From assembly GCF_000423285.1 (NCBI RefSeq), contig NZ_KE383997.1, forward strand, positions 123,711 to 170,194: 46,484 nt of DNA, read 5' to 3'. Positions 35,004 to 43,355 of this stretch are shown here, piece by piece. Under the pieces are notes generated by a model. It had not been told where the DNA came from. It saw nothing but the letters and a program-made list of their open reading frames with translations, and searched no databases. The translations under genes and the position numbers were made by a program. Each line of letters begins with the position of its first letter. The stretch's first letter is position 1. The DNA is from Laribacter hongkongensis DSM 14985. GTDB lineage: Bacteria; Pseudomonadota; Gammaproteobacteria; Burkholderiales; Aquaspirillaceae.

Positions 35004-35975
35004 ATGCGGGATGTTTCCGTTTCCGGCCGCCGCCCGGTGCTGCCGGGCCTCCTGGTGGTCAGTGTGGTGCTGCCCCTGCTGGCGCTGGCCGCCGGTGGCG
35101 ATGCGCTGCGCTGGCCGGACTTTTCCGATCCGCTGGTCAGCAGCCTGCGCGTACCGCGCATTCTGGCTGCACTGGCCGTCGGGGCGGCGCTGGCCGCCAG
35201 CGGCGCGGCCTTGCAGGCACTGTTCCGCAATCCGCTGGCCGACCCGGGCCTGATCGGCACCTCCAGCGGTGCCGCCCTCGCCGTGGTCACGGTACTGGCC
35301 ATCGGGGCCGGTGGCTGGTCGCTGCCGCTGGCCGCCTTTGCCGGTGGCCTGCTGGCTACGTGGCTGATCCTGCTGCTGGCCCGGCTGGTGCGTGGCGGGC
35401 TGGCGGGGCTGTTGCTGATGGGGCTGGTGGCGGGAGCGTTCTGCGGCGCCATCATGAGCCTCGTCATGTTCCTGTCCGACGACCTGACGCTGCGCTCGGC
35501 CACCTCGTGGCTGGCCGGCAACCTGTCTTCGGCCACGCCGGAGCGGCTGGCGATGTGCCTGACGGTGATGGCCGCCGGCATCCTGCTGCTGCTGGGCATC
35601 GGCCGTGACCTCGACTGCCTGCTGCTGGGCGAGGATGCCGCCCGTTCGCTGGGCATTGACGTCCGCCGTACCCGCAGGCTGGCCGCCATTGGCGCGGCAC
35701 TGGCCACCGGCGGCGCCGTGACGCTGTCAGGGGTGATCGGCTTTGTCGGCATGATGATTCCCAACATGCTGGCGGTGCTGGTCGGGGGCTGCCGCCGCCG
35801 GCTGATCGCCCTGTCGGCCTGGGCCGGCGCACTGTTCTTGCTGGCGGTGGACACGCTGGCACGCAACCTGGTGTGGCCGCTGGACCTGCCGGTGGGGCTG
35901 ATGGCGGCCTTTGCCGGCCCGCCGTTTTTTATCTGGCTGTATCGCCGCCAGCAAAGGAACCTGATCGATGGCTGA
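35004..35975 (+). CDS. hmuU: Heme ABC transporter permease HmuU
   Basis: 323 residues, FecCD/BtuC family with about 9-10 membrane helices. Signature blocks are LRVPRILAALAVGAALAASGAALQALFRNPLADPGLIG near 45-85 and LLLGEDAARSLGIDVRRTRRLAAIGAALATGGAVTLSGVIGFVGMMIPNM near 205-255, the loop that contacts the ATPase. It forms the inner-membrane channel for heme with HmuV and HmuT. The start abuts the hmuT stop; the stop overlaps hmuV by 8 bases. Confidence 0.95.
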   Translation: MRDVSVSGRRPVLPGLLVVSVVLPLLALAAGGDALRWPDFSDPLVSSLRVPRILAALAVGAALAASGAALQALFRNPLADPGLIGTSSGAALAVVTVLAIGAGGWSLPLAAFAGGLLATWLILLLARLVRGGLAGLLLMGLVAGAFCGAIMSLVMFLSDDLTLRSATSWLAGNLSSATPERLAMCLTVMAAGILLLLGIGRDLDCLLLGEDAARSLGIDVRRTRRLAAIGAALATGGAVTLSGVIGFVGMMIPNMLAVLVGGCRRRLIALSAWAGALFLLAVDTLARNLVWPLDLPVGLMAAFAGPPFFIWLYRRQQRNLIDG

Positions 35976-36756
35976 CATTCCGGCATTTGCGGTCAGCAAC
36001 CTGACCGTCGCCATCGGACGCAAGACTGTCCTGCACGATGTCTCGCTGACACTGCCGGCCGGCCGCCTGTCGGCCCTGCTCGGCCCCAACGGCGCGGGCA
36101 AGACCACGCTGCTGCGCCAGCTGGCCGGCCTGTCGCCCGCCCGCTCGGGCACGGTGCACTGCCAAGGCCGGCCGCTGGCCGGACTCAGCGGCTGCCAGCG
36201 CGCCCGGCAGGTGGCCTATGTGCCGCAGCATGTTCCGGCCGGCCTGCCGCTGACCGTGCGCGAATTCGTCGCCCTCGGCCGGGTGCCGCATCTGGGGCCG
36301 TTTTCCCGCCTGACCGGCAGCGACCGGCAAGCGGTGGAAACCGCCATCGAAACCGTGGAACTGGTGTCCGATGCCGGCAAGCGGCTGGATGCCCTGTCGG
36401 GCGGCGAACGCCAGCGGGCGGCGATTGCCCGGGCGCTGGCGCAGGAAGCGCCGGTGCTGCTGCTGGACGAACCGACCAATCACCTGGACCTGCGCCACCA
36501 GCACCGCTTGCAGACCCTGCTGGCCAGCCTGTGCCGGCAGGGCAAGACCGTGGTGGAGGTGCTGCACGACCTGACGCTGGCCGCCAATTACGCCGACCAC
36601 GCGGCCCTGTTTGCCGACGGCCGGCTAGTGGCAGCCGGTGCACCGCCCGCAGTGCTGCAAGCCGACACGCTGTCGCAGGTCTACCGCTGGCCTGTCCGCC
36701 TGCATGCCCACGAAGGACGCTGGCTGGTGGATACACCGGCCGCCCTGCCCGCCTGA
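35968..36756 (+). CDS. hmuV: Heme ABC transporter ATPase HmuV
   Basis: 262 residues. Walker A GPNGAGKT at 39-46, ABC signature LSGGERQR, Walker B VLLLDEPTNHLD and the switch His in VVEVLHDLTLAANYAD. The PQHVPAGLPLTVREFVALGR stretch gives the Q-loop and is typical of heme/siderophore importers. It powers the HmuTUV importer at the cytosolic face of the membrane. It is the last gene of the rightward heme operon. The next gene is convergent. Confidence 0.95.
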   Translation: MADIPAFAVSNLTVAIGRKTVLHDVSLTLPAGRLSALLGPNGAGKTTLLRQLAGLSPARSGTVHCQGRPLAGLSGCQRARQVAYVPQHVPAGLPLTVREFVALGRVPHLGPFSRLTGSDRQAVETAIETVELVSDAGKRLDALSGGERQRAAIARALAQEAPVLLLDEPTNHLDLRHQHRLQTLLASLCRQGKTVVEVLHDLTLAANYADHAALFADGRLVAAGAPPAVLQADTLSQVYRWPVRLHAHEGRWLVDTPAALPA

Positions 36757-36785
36757 TGGCCTGCTGTGCCGGTGTGGCCCGGGCT

Positions 36786-36840
36786 CCGTACACGACCGGC
36801 CTTGTCACCCTGAACGGAACCGGCACGACCCGGTGTACGG
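36786..36840. other. Inverted repeat between convergent hmuV and dctD-like gene
   Basis: CCGTACAC (36786-36793) and GTGTACGG (36833-36840) are perfect 8-bp arms 39 bases apart. The 220-bp gap otherwise shows only GC-rich short hairpins and no T-run terminator. Confidence 0.35.
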
Positions 36841-36976
36841 TGCCGGCAGCCAGTCCGGGAGCGCCAGCGAAGCCGGGCCGGGATGGCCCGGCTGACCGGG
36901 CAGGCTCGCCGGGATGCCCGCAAGGCTGCCGTACCGGGCCGCAAAGCCCGCAGCGCAGGGACCACACCGGACAGGA

Positions 36977-38314
36977 TCAGCGCCGGAACGATTCCGGCAC
37001 GATGCCCAGCCGCGTCATCTTGTCGTACAGGGTCTTGCGCGGCACGTTCAGCTGCTGCGCCGTCTGGCTGACCTGTCCGCCACAGCGGTCCAGGGTGGCC
37101 CTGATCAGTTCGCGCTCGAAATCGTCCACGCGCTCGGCCAGCGAGCGCTCGCCGTTTTCGCCGGCAGACGACCCGCCGGCCGGACCGGGCGGACACAACC
37201 CCAGCACGAAGCGCTCGGCCGTGTGCTTGAGTTCGCGCACATTGCCCGGCCAGTCGTGCGCCAGCCAGCCCTGCCAGTCGGCCGCCGTACACGGTGGCGG
37301 CTGGCGGCCGAAGCGCCCGGCGGCGTCCTGGATGAAAGCGGTCATCAGCGCCTCGATGTCGTCCTTGCGCTCGCGCAGCGGCGGCAGCGTCAGCATGGCC
37401 ACGTGCAGGCGGTAATACAGGTCGGCACGGAAGCCGCCACGGGCGGCAAGCTCCGCCAGATCGCACTTGGTGGCAGCCACCACCCGCAGGTCCAGCTGCC
37501 GGCTTTCGTTGCTGCCCAGCCGCTCGACCGTGCGTTCCTGGAGGACACGCAAGAGCTTGGCCTGCAGGTTCAGGGGCAGGCTTTCGATTTCATCGAGGAA
37601 CAGCGTGCCGCCGTCAGCGTATTCGATCTTGCCGATACGCCGCTTGCCGGCACCGGTAAAGGCCCCGGCCTCGTGGCCGAACATCTCACTTTCAAACATG
37701 CTCTCGGGCAGCGCGGCGCAGTTGAGTGCCACGAACGGCCCGCGGCAGCCGCTGGCCTGGTGCAGGGCACGCGCCACCACTTCCTTGCCGGTGCCGGTTT
37801 CGCCCATCACCAGCACGTCCACCCGGCTGGGCGCCAGCGAGGCAATCAGCTGGCGCAGGGTTTCGATGGCAGCGGACTGGCCGGTCAGGGGCTGGGTGAC
37901 GCTGGCGACCAGGGCCGAGCGCAGGGCGTGGTTTTCCCGGCTCAGGCGGGTTTTTTCCAGTGCCCGCCGGGTGGCGTCGACCAGCCGGTCGGCGGCAAAG
38001 GGCTTTTCGATGAAGTCGTACGCCCCGTCCTGCATGGCTTCGACCGCCAGGGAAATCTCTCCGTGACCGGTCATCAGGATGACCGGCAGGGCTGCATCAC
38101 GCTGCAACAGGCTGCGCAGGAAAACGAGGCCGTCCACGCCGGGCAGGCGCACGTCGCTGACCACCACGGCCGGCGGCCCGGCGGCAAACGCTGCCAGTGC
38201 CGATTCGGCATCGGCAAATGCCGCAACCTGCCAGCCTGCCAGTGTCAGCGTCTGGGCACAGGCCTTGCGTACGATCGGGTCGTCTTCGACCAGCCAGATG
38301 CGCGCGTCAGGCAT
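36977..38314 (-). CDS. DctD-type sigma-54-dependent response regulator
   Basis: 445 residues in three domains. Receiver 1-120 with phospho-acceptor Asp54 (VVVSDVRLPG) and Lys104 (IEKPF). AAA+ 140-370 with Walker A GETGTGKE (171-178) and the sigma-54-contacting loop GAFTGA (217-222). A Fis-type helix-turn-helix at the C-terminus (GGQVSQTAQQLNVPRKTLYDKM). This is the NtrC/DctD layout; the Phe-Ile-Glu-Lys receiver and partner kinase favour DctD. It would activate a -24/-12 promoter; the only good one I see is upstream of the adjacent ABC importer. Start ATG 38314 lies inside the tautomerase gene. Confidence 0.9.
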   Translation of the reverse strand: MPDARIWLVEDDPIVRKACAQTLTLAGWQVAAFADAESALAAFAAGPPAVVVSDVRLPGVDGLVFLRSLLQRDAALPVILMTGHGEISLAVEAMQDGAYDFIEKPFAADRLVDATRRALEKTRLSRENHALRSALVASVTQPLTGQSAAIETLRQLIASLAPSRVDVLVMGETGTGKEVVARALHQASGCRGPFVALNCAALPESMFESEMFGHEAGAFTGAGKRRIGKIEYADGGTLFLDEIESLPLNLQAKLLRVLQERTVERLGSNESRQLDLRVVAATKCDLAELAARGGFRADLYYRLHVAMLTLPPLRERKDDIEALMTAFIQDAAGRFGRQPPPCTAADWQGWLAHDWPGNVRELKHTAERFVLGLCPPGPAGGSSAGENGERSLAERVDDFERELIRATLDRCGGQVSQTAQQLNVPRKTLYDKMTRLGIVPESFRR

Positions 38315-38669
38315 GCTGCACAGCCTTGGCATAGGTGGCGCGCTCCATCTCGGCCACGTCCACGCTCAGTTGCAGTTCCGTGCCGGCCGGCGCGATAGAG
38401 CCGGCTTCCAGCACGGCCAGCGCCTGCCGGGCCAGCGCTGCGCGCTCGTCCGCGCTGCGACCGGAGAGGACCGACAGCGTCAGGTGGACAAAGGCCCGCG
38501 GCGCCGGGACGACGCCGACGGCAAACTGCTCCAGCCGGATGGCGCGGCTTTTGATGTCGGCTTCGGCAAACAGGCCGCTGGCCAGCAGTTCGGCATTCAG
38601 GGCGGCCAGCATCCGGCCGGCGGCAAAGTCCGTCAGGTTAGCGCTGTATTCAAGAGTGCAGTGCGGCAC
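38307..38669 (-). CDS. 5-carboxymethyl-2-hydroxymuconate isomerase-like tautomerase
   Basis: 120 residues of the 4-oxalocrotonate tautomerase superfamily, CHMI/HpaF type. The N-terminus is PHCTLEYSANL after Met, and AFVHLTLSVLSGRSADER matches the HpaF core. I chose GTG 38669. It leaves Pro directly after the initiator Met, and family members need an N-terminal Pro as catalytic base; AGAGGA also lies at correct spacing before it. The ATG at 38675 overlaps the kinase stop but would bury the Pro at position 4, and it sits on the ribosome-binding site. HpaF isomerises an intermediate of homoprotocatechuate breakdown; no other hpa gene is present. The gene is sandwiched between kinase and regulator. 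Confidence 0.8.
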   Translation of the reverse strand: MPHCTLEYSANLTDFAAGRMLAALNAELLASGLFAEADIKSRAIRLEQFAVGVVPAPRAFVHLTLSVLSGRSADERAALARQALAVLEAGSIAPAGTELQLSVDVAEMERATYAKAVQHA

Positions 38670-38671
38670 GG

Positions 38672-40492
38672 TCATTCCTCTGGCGGTACGGCATTCAGGA
38701 TCAGGGTAAACACGGCGCCGCCTTCGGGGCGGTTGCCTGCCTCCAGCCGCCCGCCCAGGCTTTCGGCAATGGCCTGCGACAGGGCAAGCCCGAGCCCCAG
38801 CCCCTGCCCGGCCGGCTTGGTGGTGACGAAAGGTTCGAACAGCAACGGCAGTACGTCTTCGGACAGGCCCGGTCCGCTGTCGCTGACCGACAGCAGGACA
38901 TTGCCGTCCACCAGTGCGCCGTGCAGGATGATCTGTCGTGTGCCGGCCACTTCGGCCAGCGCATCCAGCGCATTGCTGAGGAGATTGATCAGGATCTGCC
39001 CCAGCCGGATCGGCTCGGCCTGCACCAGCAGGGTGACCGGTTGCAGGTCGATGTCGACCTGTGCGCCCAGCCGGTGCGCCCGGGTGCCGACCAGGCACAT
39101 GGCCTGGGCGATGGCCTCGGACAGGCGCACCGGGGCCAGTTCGGCCGGTGCCTTGCGGGCAAACGCCTTGAGCTGGGTGATGATCTGCCCCATGCGCTGC
39201 GCGGTCTGCTCGATCAGGTCGAGGTTTTCCCGTGCCTCGCCGATCTGGTCGCGCGCCAGCAGCACGCGGGCGTTGGCCGACAGGGTGGTCAGTGCCGCCA
39301 GCGGCTGGTTGAGTTCGTGCGTCAGCCCGGCGGCCATCTGCCCCAGCGCTGCCAGCTTGCCGGCCTGGATGGCGTCGTCGCGGGTTTCGCGCAGGATGCG
39401 CTCGGTGGTTTCCAGCTGTGCCAGCCGCTGCTGGAGCTCGGCCGTACGCTCGATCACCTTGGATTCGAGCCGGGCATGGGTGGCCCGCAGTTCATCGGCA
39501 GCCAGCAGGCGTTCGGCCTTGCGCCGGTGGCGCTGCCAGAACAGGTAGGCCACGGCCGCCATCAGGGCGCTGGCGAGGCCGGCCAGTGAGGCTTCAAGGC
39601 CGGCGGTCTGGCGGGCCTGCCACGGGTCGGTGAACAACAGCATTTTCCAGTTCAGGGGGCCGATATGGCGGGCCTGCAACAGGACGCGGGAATCCTGGAC
39701 GGCCGGAAACGACACCAGCTGCGGCCGGGACAGGTCGGCTGGCAGGCTACTGGCCAGCGGCTCCAGCGGATGTCCGCCGTACTGGCGGGTGCTGCTGAGC
39801 CGCATGGCCACGTCGGCAGGCACCGGTTGCAGGGTGCGGTAGCGCCATTCAGGCACGGCCGAGAGGAAAACCACGCCGGCAGCGTCAGCCAGCGCCAGCT
39901 GTTTGCCACTGCGGTTCAGGGCTGACTCAAATGAATCCAGCACCATCTTGACGACGACCACACCGGCAATCCGGCTGTCTTTCCAGACCGGGGACGAGAT
40001 GAAATAACCAGGCTCGCCGGTGGTGGCACCGACGGCATAAAAGTGTCCGGTCCGGCCCATCATGGCTTCCTGGTAGTAGGGCCGGAAGGTATACAGGTGT
40101 CCGACAAAGCTCTGCGGCGTACCGGCATTGCTGGCAGCCAGCGTCAGCCCCCTGCTGTCGAGCAGGAAGGCGGTGCCGATGTGGGCCGAACGGGCCACCA
40201 CCGACAGATAGCGGTTGGCTGCGGCCTGGCGCTCCGGGCTGTCCGGCTGCATCAGCACTTCGGTCAGGCGGGCTTCCTGAGCCAGTATTTCGGGCAGGTG
40301 CTCGTGCCGCCCAAGCGTGCTGCTGAGGCTGGCGGCATAAAAGTCGAGTTGCTGGGCCGATTCTTTGTGCAGGCGTTCCAGCGATGCCTGGAATGACCAG
40401 TAATAGGTAAACAGCACCAGGGCCAGCCAGCAGGCAGGCAACAGCAGCAGGAATGCATGGCGCCAGCGACACGTGACGGGTAAAGGAAGCAT
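38672..40492 (-). CDS. DctB-type sensor histidine kinase
   Basis: 606 residues. Membrane segments about 13-32 and 290-310 flank a periplasmic double-Cache (PDC) domain with LYTFRPYYQEAMMGRTGHFYAVG-like sequence and GEPGYFISSPVW, close to DctB, which senses C4-dicarboxylates. A coiled-coil linker leads to the H-box AAGLTHELNQPLAALT (phospho-His), then the N-box ILINLLSNALDAL and ATP-lid motifs DSGPGLSEDVLPLLFEPF and GLGLGLALSQAI. Start 40492 has AGG nearby; a frame open to 40567 runs over a -10-like TATGAT (40538-40543, minus), favouring the shorter start. It should phosphorylate the DctD-type regulator two genes on. Confidence 0.88.
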   Translation of the reverse strand: MLPLPVTCRWRHAFLLLLPACWLALVLFTYYWSFQASLERLHKESAQQLDFYAASLSSTLGRHEHLPEILAQEARLTEVLMQPDSPERQAAANRYLSVVARSAHIGTAFLLDSRGLTLAASNAGTPQSFVGHLYTFRPYYQEAMMGRTGHFYAVGATTGEPGYFISSPVWKDSRIAGVVVVKMVLDSFESALNRSGKQLALADAAGVVFLSAVPEWRYRTLQPVPADVAMRLSSTRQYGGHPLEPLASSLPADLSRPQLVSFPAVQDSRVLLQARHIGPLNWKMLLFTDPWQARQTAGLEASLAGLASALMAAVAYLFWQRHRRKAERLLAADELRATHARLESKVIERTAELQQRLAQLETTERILRETRDDAIQAGKLAALGQMAAGLTHELNQPLAALTTLSANARVLLARDQIGEARENLDLIEQTAQRMGQIITQLKAFARKAPAELAPVRLSEAIAQAMCLVGTRAHRLGAQVDIDLQPVTLLVQAEPIRLGQILINLLSNALDALAEVAGTRQIILHGALVDGNVLLSVSDSGPGLSEDVLPLLFEPFVTTKPAGQGLGLGLALSQAIAESLGGRLEAGNRPEGGAVFTLILNAVPPEE

Positions 40493-40590
40493 CTGCACCT
40501 GACGGACGGGGCCGGAAGCAAGGCCGGCAACCCCGACATCATAAGCAAGCCGGGGCGCCGCATCCATATGCCTTGTTGACCTTTTTTGGC

Positions 40591-41382
40591 TCAGTCCACC
40601 ACAGCCAGGCGAAGCTCGGCGGCGGCATGGCGCTCCTGCTCTTCCATCACCAGCCGCCCCAGTTCGCGCTTGAGCTCGTTGAATTCGGCCGATGCCGGGT
40701 CGCGCGGGCGCGGCATGGTCACCCGCTGGTCGCGCTTGACCGTGCCGGGGCGATAGGTCATCACCACGATACGGTCTGCCAGGTAGATCGACTCTTCGAT
40801 CGAGTGCGTCACGAACAGGATGGTCTTGCCGGTTTCCTTCCAGATGCGCAGCACCTCGTCCTGCAGGTTGCGGCGGGTCAGCGCGTCCAGCGCCCCGAAA
40901 GGCTCGTCCATCAGCATGATGGGCGAATCCAGTGCCAGCACCCGCGCGATGGCCACGCGCTGGCGCATGCCGCCGGACAGGTCTTTCGGGAAACGGTCAC
41001 GGAAATCGCGAAGCTTCAGCATGTCGAGCAGCCGGTCGACAGTGGCGTTGATCCTGGCGCGTGGCTGCCCCTGCACTTCGAGGCCGAAGGCAATGTTCTG
41101 CGCCACGGTCATCCACGGAAACAGGGCGTATTCCTGGAACACCATGCCCCGCTCCGGCCCGGGGCTGCGGACTTCGGCACCGGCAACGGTGATGCTGCCG
41201 CTGCTGGGCGGGGAAAACCCGGCCACGGCATTGAGCAGGGTGGACTTGCCGCAGCCTGACGGCCCCAGCAGGCAGACGAATTCGCCGGGTTCGATGACGA
41301 GATTGATGTCCTTGAGCGCGTGCACGTCGCGGTCGCGGGTGCTGAACACTTTCTGGACGTTGTTGACAATGATCTGGGTCAT
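40591..41382 (-). CDS. ABC transporter ATPase (NitT/TauT family)
   Basis: 263 residues. Walker A GPSGCGKST, Q-loop GMVFQEYALFPWMTV, signature LSGGMRQRVAIARVL, Walker B IMLMDEPFGALDA and switch His in FVTHSIEESIYLADR. The FQEYALFPW and THSIEE variants are those of nitrate/sulfonate/taurine-type (SsuB/TauB) importers. I took ATG 41382 (MTQIIVNNV, preceded by GGA); ATG 41394, overlapping the permease stop as TAATG, would add four residues. The kinase gene follows after 98 bases without a visible terminator. Confidence 0.92.
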   Translation of the reverse strand: MTQIIVNNVQKVFSTRDRDVHALKDINLVIEPGEFVCLLGPSGCGKSTLLNAVAGFSPPSSGSITVAGAEVRSPGPERGMVFQEYALFPWMTVAQNIAFGLEVQGQPRARINATVDRLLDMLKLRDFRDRFPKDLSGGMRQRVAIARVLALDSPIMLMDEPFGALDALTRRNLQDEVLRIWKETGKTILFVTHSIEESIYLADRIVVMTYRPGTVKRDQRVTMPRPRDPASAEFNELKRELGRLVMEEQERHAAAELRLAVVD

Positions 41383-41393
41383 TCTGGATTCCA

Positions 41394-42212
41394 TTAATGC
41401 TCAAGGCCACGGTGCCAGCGCAACAGGTGGTTGTTCAGACGGCTGATGGCGGTATCGATCGCCAGGCCCAGGAGGCCGATGGTCAGCATGCCGGCGATGA
41501 TCTTGTCCGACCACATGAACTCGCGGGCCTCGAGGATGCGGAAGCCCAGCCCGTCGTTGACGGCGATCATTTCCGACACGATCACCACGATGAAGGCCGT
41601 GCCGATGCCGATGCGCACCCCCGCCAGGATGTAGGGGGTGGCGGCCGGCAGGATGACGCGGGTGAACATGGTCCACGACCCCACGCCGAGGTTGCGCGCG
41701 GCCCGCAGGTAAATGCCGTCAACATGATTGACGCCTGCGATGGTGTTCATCAGCACCGGGAAAAACGCGCCGATCGAGATCAGGAAAAACGATGGCGGGT
41801 TGCCCAGGCCAAACCACAGGATGGCCAGCGGAATGTAGGCAATCGGCGGGATCGGACGCAGCACCTGCAACAGCGGGTTGAACAGTGCATACAGGCGCGG
41901 ATTGGCCCCCATGACCAGACCCAGCGGCAGGGCGAGACCGGCTCCGACGAGGAAACCGACCACCACGCGGTACATGCTGGAAATGGCGTCATGGATCATC
42001 TCGCCGGAAAACAGCCAGGCGAGATAGCCCATCTGCGCCGGGTCGTGCGGCTGCATCGGCAGCAGGGAGGCCCACCACTTGGCAGCCACGGCACTGGGTG
42101 CCGGCAACACGACCGCGCTCATCAGGCCTGCGCGGGCGCAGGCCTCCCACACCACCAGTGCCAGCAGCGGCACGATGGCGCCTTCAACAACGGACTTCAG
42201 CTTCAGCGACAT
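41394..42212 (-). CDS. ABC transporter permease (NitT/TauT family)
   Basis: 272 residues with about six membrane helices. The ATPase-contacting loop is FFPVLMNTIAGVNHVDGIYLRAARNLG (about 150-176). PAATPYILAGVRIGIGTAFIVVIVSEMI follows, the binding-protein-dependent permease signature of the SsuC/TauC group. It forms the inner-membrane path for the substrate held by the neighbouring binding protein. It lies 7 bases after the binding-protein gene and its stop overlaps a possible ATPase start. Confidence 0.92.
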   Translation of the reverse strand: MSLKLKSVVEGAIVPLLALVVWEACARAGLMSAVVLPAPSAVAAKWWASLLPMQPHDPAQMGYLAWLFSGEMIHDAISSMYRVVVGFLVGAGLALPLGLVMGANPRLYALFNPLLQVLRPIPPIAYIPLAILWFGLGNPPSFFLISIGAFFPVLMNTIAGVNHVDGIYLRAARNLGVGSWTMFTRVILPAATPYILAGVRIGIGTAFIVVIVSEMIAVNDGLGFRILEAREFMWSDKIIAGMLTIGLLGLAIDTAISRLNNHLLRWHRGLEH

Positions 42213-42219
42213 GGGCGGC

Positions 42220-43185
42220 TCACTTCACCTTCAGATCGGCTTTGGCCTTTTGCAGCAGGTCGAGCTTGACCCACTCGGCGGCCTTGGGCGGCTTTTGCAT
42301 GCGGCCGACACCGTATTTCTGCATGAAGCCGGTCGTGACATCGACGTGCTGGAGGGTCACGTCATAGGTGTAGTCGGCGTTGTCCATCGCATCCTTGAAG
42401 TCGTCCGAGGTGATCTGCCCCTTGAACATCTTGTCGCGTACGTAGGTTTCGGCGAGCTTCATGTCCTTGTTGAACGTGGCGGTCGACTCGACAAAGCATT
42501 TCATCACGCGCTGGGACAGGTCCTTGTTGGCGTAGAGCTTTTCGGTCATCACCAGCAGGCGGTACGGTTCGCCCATGGCGGTGGTGTAGGGCTTCATCAC
42601 TTCCACGCCGAACTTCTTGTTGATGGCCTGCGAGGATTGCGGCTCGGACTGGCACATGGCATCGATCTGCCGGGCCACCAGCGCCTGGTTCAGGTCGGCA
42701 AACGACAGGAACACGATCTGGACGTCCTTGCCCGGCTTGTCCGACCAGGTGAGGCCGGCCTTTTCCAGCTCGGCGTACAGCAGCAGTTCATGCGCGCCAC
42801 CACGGGTCACGCCGACTTTCTTGCCCTTGAGTCCCTTGATGTCCTTGATGCCGCTGTCCACACCCGCCACGATGCGCGCACCGCCCTTGGCAAAACCGGC
42901 CACGGTATAGATCGGCACACCATTGGCACGTCCGGAAATGGCGCCATCCGAAGCCAGGGCAGCCAGATCGACCTCGCCTGCCACGATGGCCGGCATGATG
43001 TCCGGTCCCTTGGGAAACATGCGCTCTTCCACCTTGATGCCGTATTTGGGACACACCTCCTTCATGTATGACACGGCGCCGTAGTGGGCAAACTTCAGGT
43101 TGCCAAGGCGGATGATGTCTTCAGCCTGGGCCGATACGGCAAACGCGGCAGCCAGACCGGCAACCAGCATCTTGATAGAGGTCAT
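42220..43185 (-). CDS. ABC transporter substrate-binding protein (NMT1/SsuA-like)
   Basis: 321 residues, signal peptide ending SAQA-ED (21 residues). The mature part has the NitT/TauT binding-protein fold: NLKFAHYGAVSYMKEV, GPDIMPAIVAGEVDLAALASD and LKGKKVGVTRGGAHELLL. The ligand cannot be read from sequence; the family includes binders of sulfonates, nitrate, thiamine precursors, riboflavin and aromatic acids. The ribosome-binding site AGGAG is ideal. First gene of the leftward operon, 54 bases from a sigma-54-type promoter. Confidence 0.9.
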   Translation of the reverse strand: MTSIKMLVAGLAAAFAVSAQAEDIIRLGNLKFAHYGAVSYMKEVCPKYGIKVEERMFPKGPDIMPAIVAGEVDLAALASDGAISGRANGVPIYTVAGFAKGGARIVAGVDSGIKDIKGLKGKKVGVTRGGAHELLLYAELEKAGLTWSDKPGKDVQIVFLSFADLNQALVARQIDAMCQSEPQSSQAINKKFGVEVMKPYTTAMGEPYRLLVMTEKLYANKDLSQRVMKCFVESTATFNKDMKLAETYVRDKMFKGQITSDDFKDAMDNADYTYDVTLQHVDVTTGFMQKYGVGRMQKPPKAAEWVKLDLLQKAKADLKVK

Positions 43186-43220
43186 GATTTCTCCTGGATA
43201 TTGTTGTAAGTGCCATTTGC

Positions 43221-43234
43221 ATGGCGCACGCCAT
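43221..43234. promoter_or_regulatory. Palindrome spanning the predicted sigma-54 transcription start
   Basis: ATGGCG-CA-CGCCAT (43221-43234) is a perfect 6+2+6 inverted repeat over the predicted start near 43228. It could be a second regulator's operator. A poorer GG-N10-GC match also falls here (43218-43233). Confidence 0.35.
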
Positions 43235-43238
43235 CAAA

Positions 43239-43254
43239 TGCACATCGCATGCCA
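43239..43254 (-). promoter_or_regulatory. Sigma-54 (-24/-12) promoter of the ABC importer operon
   Basis: On the minus strand TGGCATGCGATGTGCA has GG and GC exactly 10 bases apart. It agrees with the consensus TGGCACG-N4-TTGCA at 10 of 12 defined positions. It lies 54 bases before the binding-protein ATG, and a sigma-54 activator is encoded in the same gene block. Confidence 0.65.
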
Positions 43255-43355
43255 GAAAACAAAAACCATAACCAGCTGATTTACATGAAATTCAATACTC
43301 ACCACCAGCCACATCACGGCGAAATACCGCATGCACACCCGCTGGCGCGGGCGAC

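Noticed and set aside
43218-43233. Second GG-N10-GC match as a sigma-54 promoter
   Set aside because: It agrees at fewer positions than 43239-43254 and coincides with a palindrome that explains its bases; kept only as an alternative.
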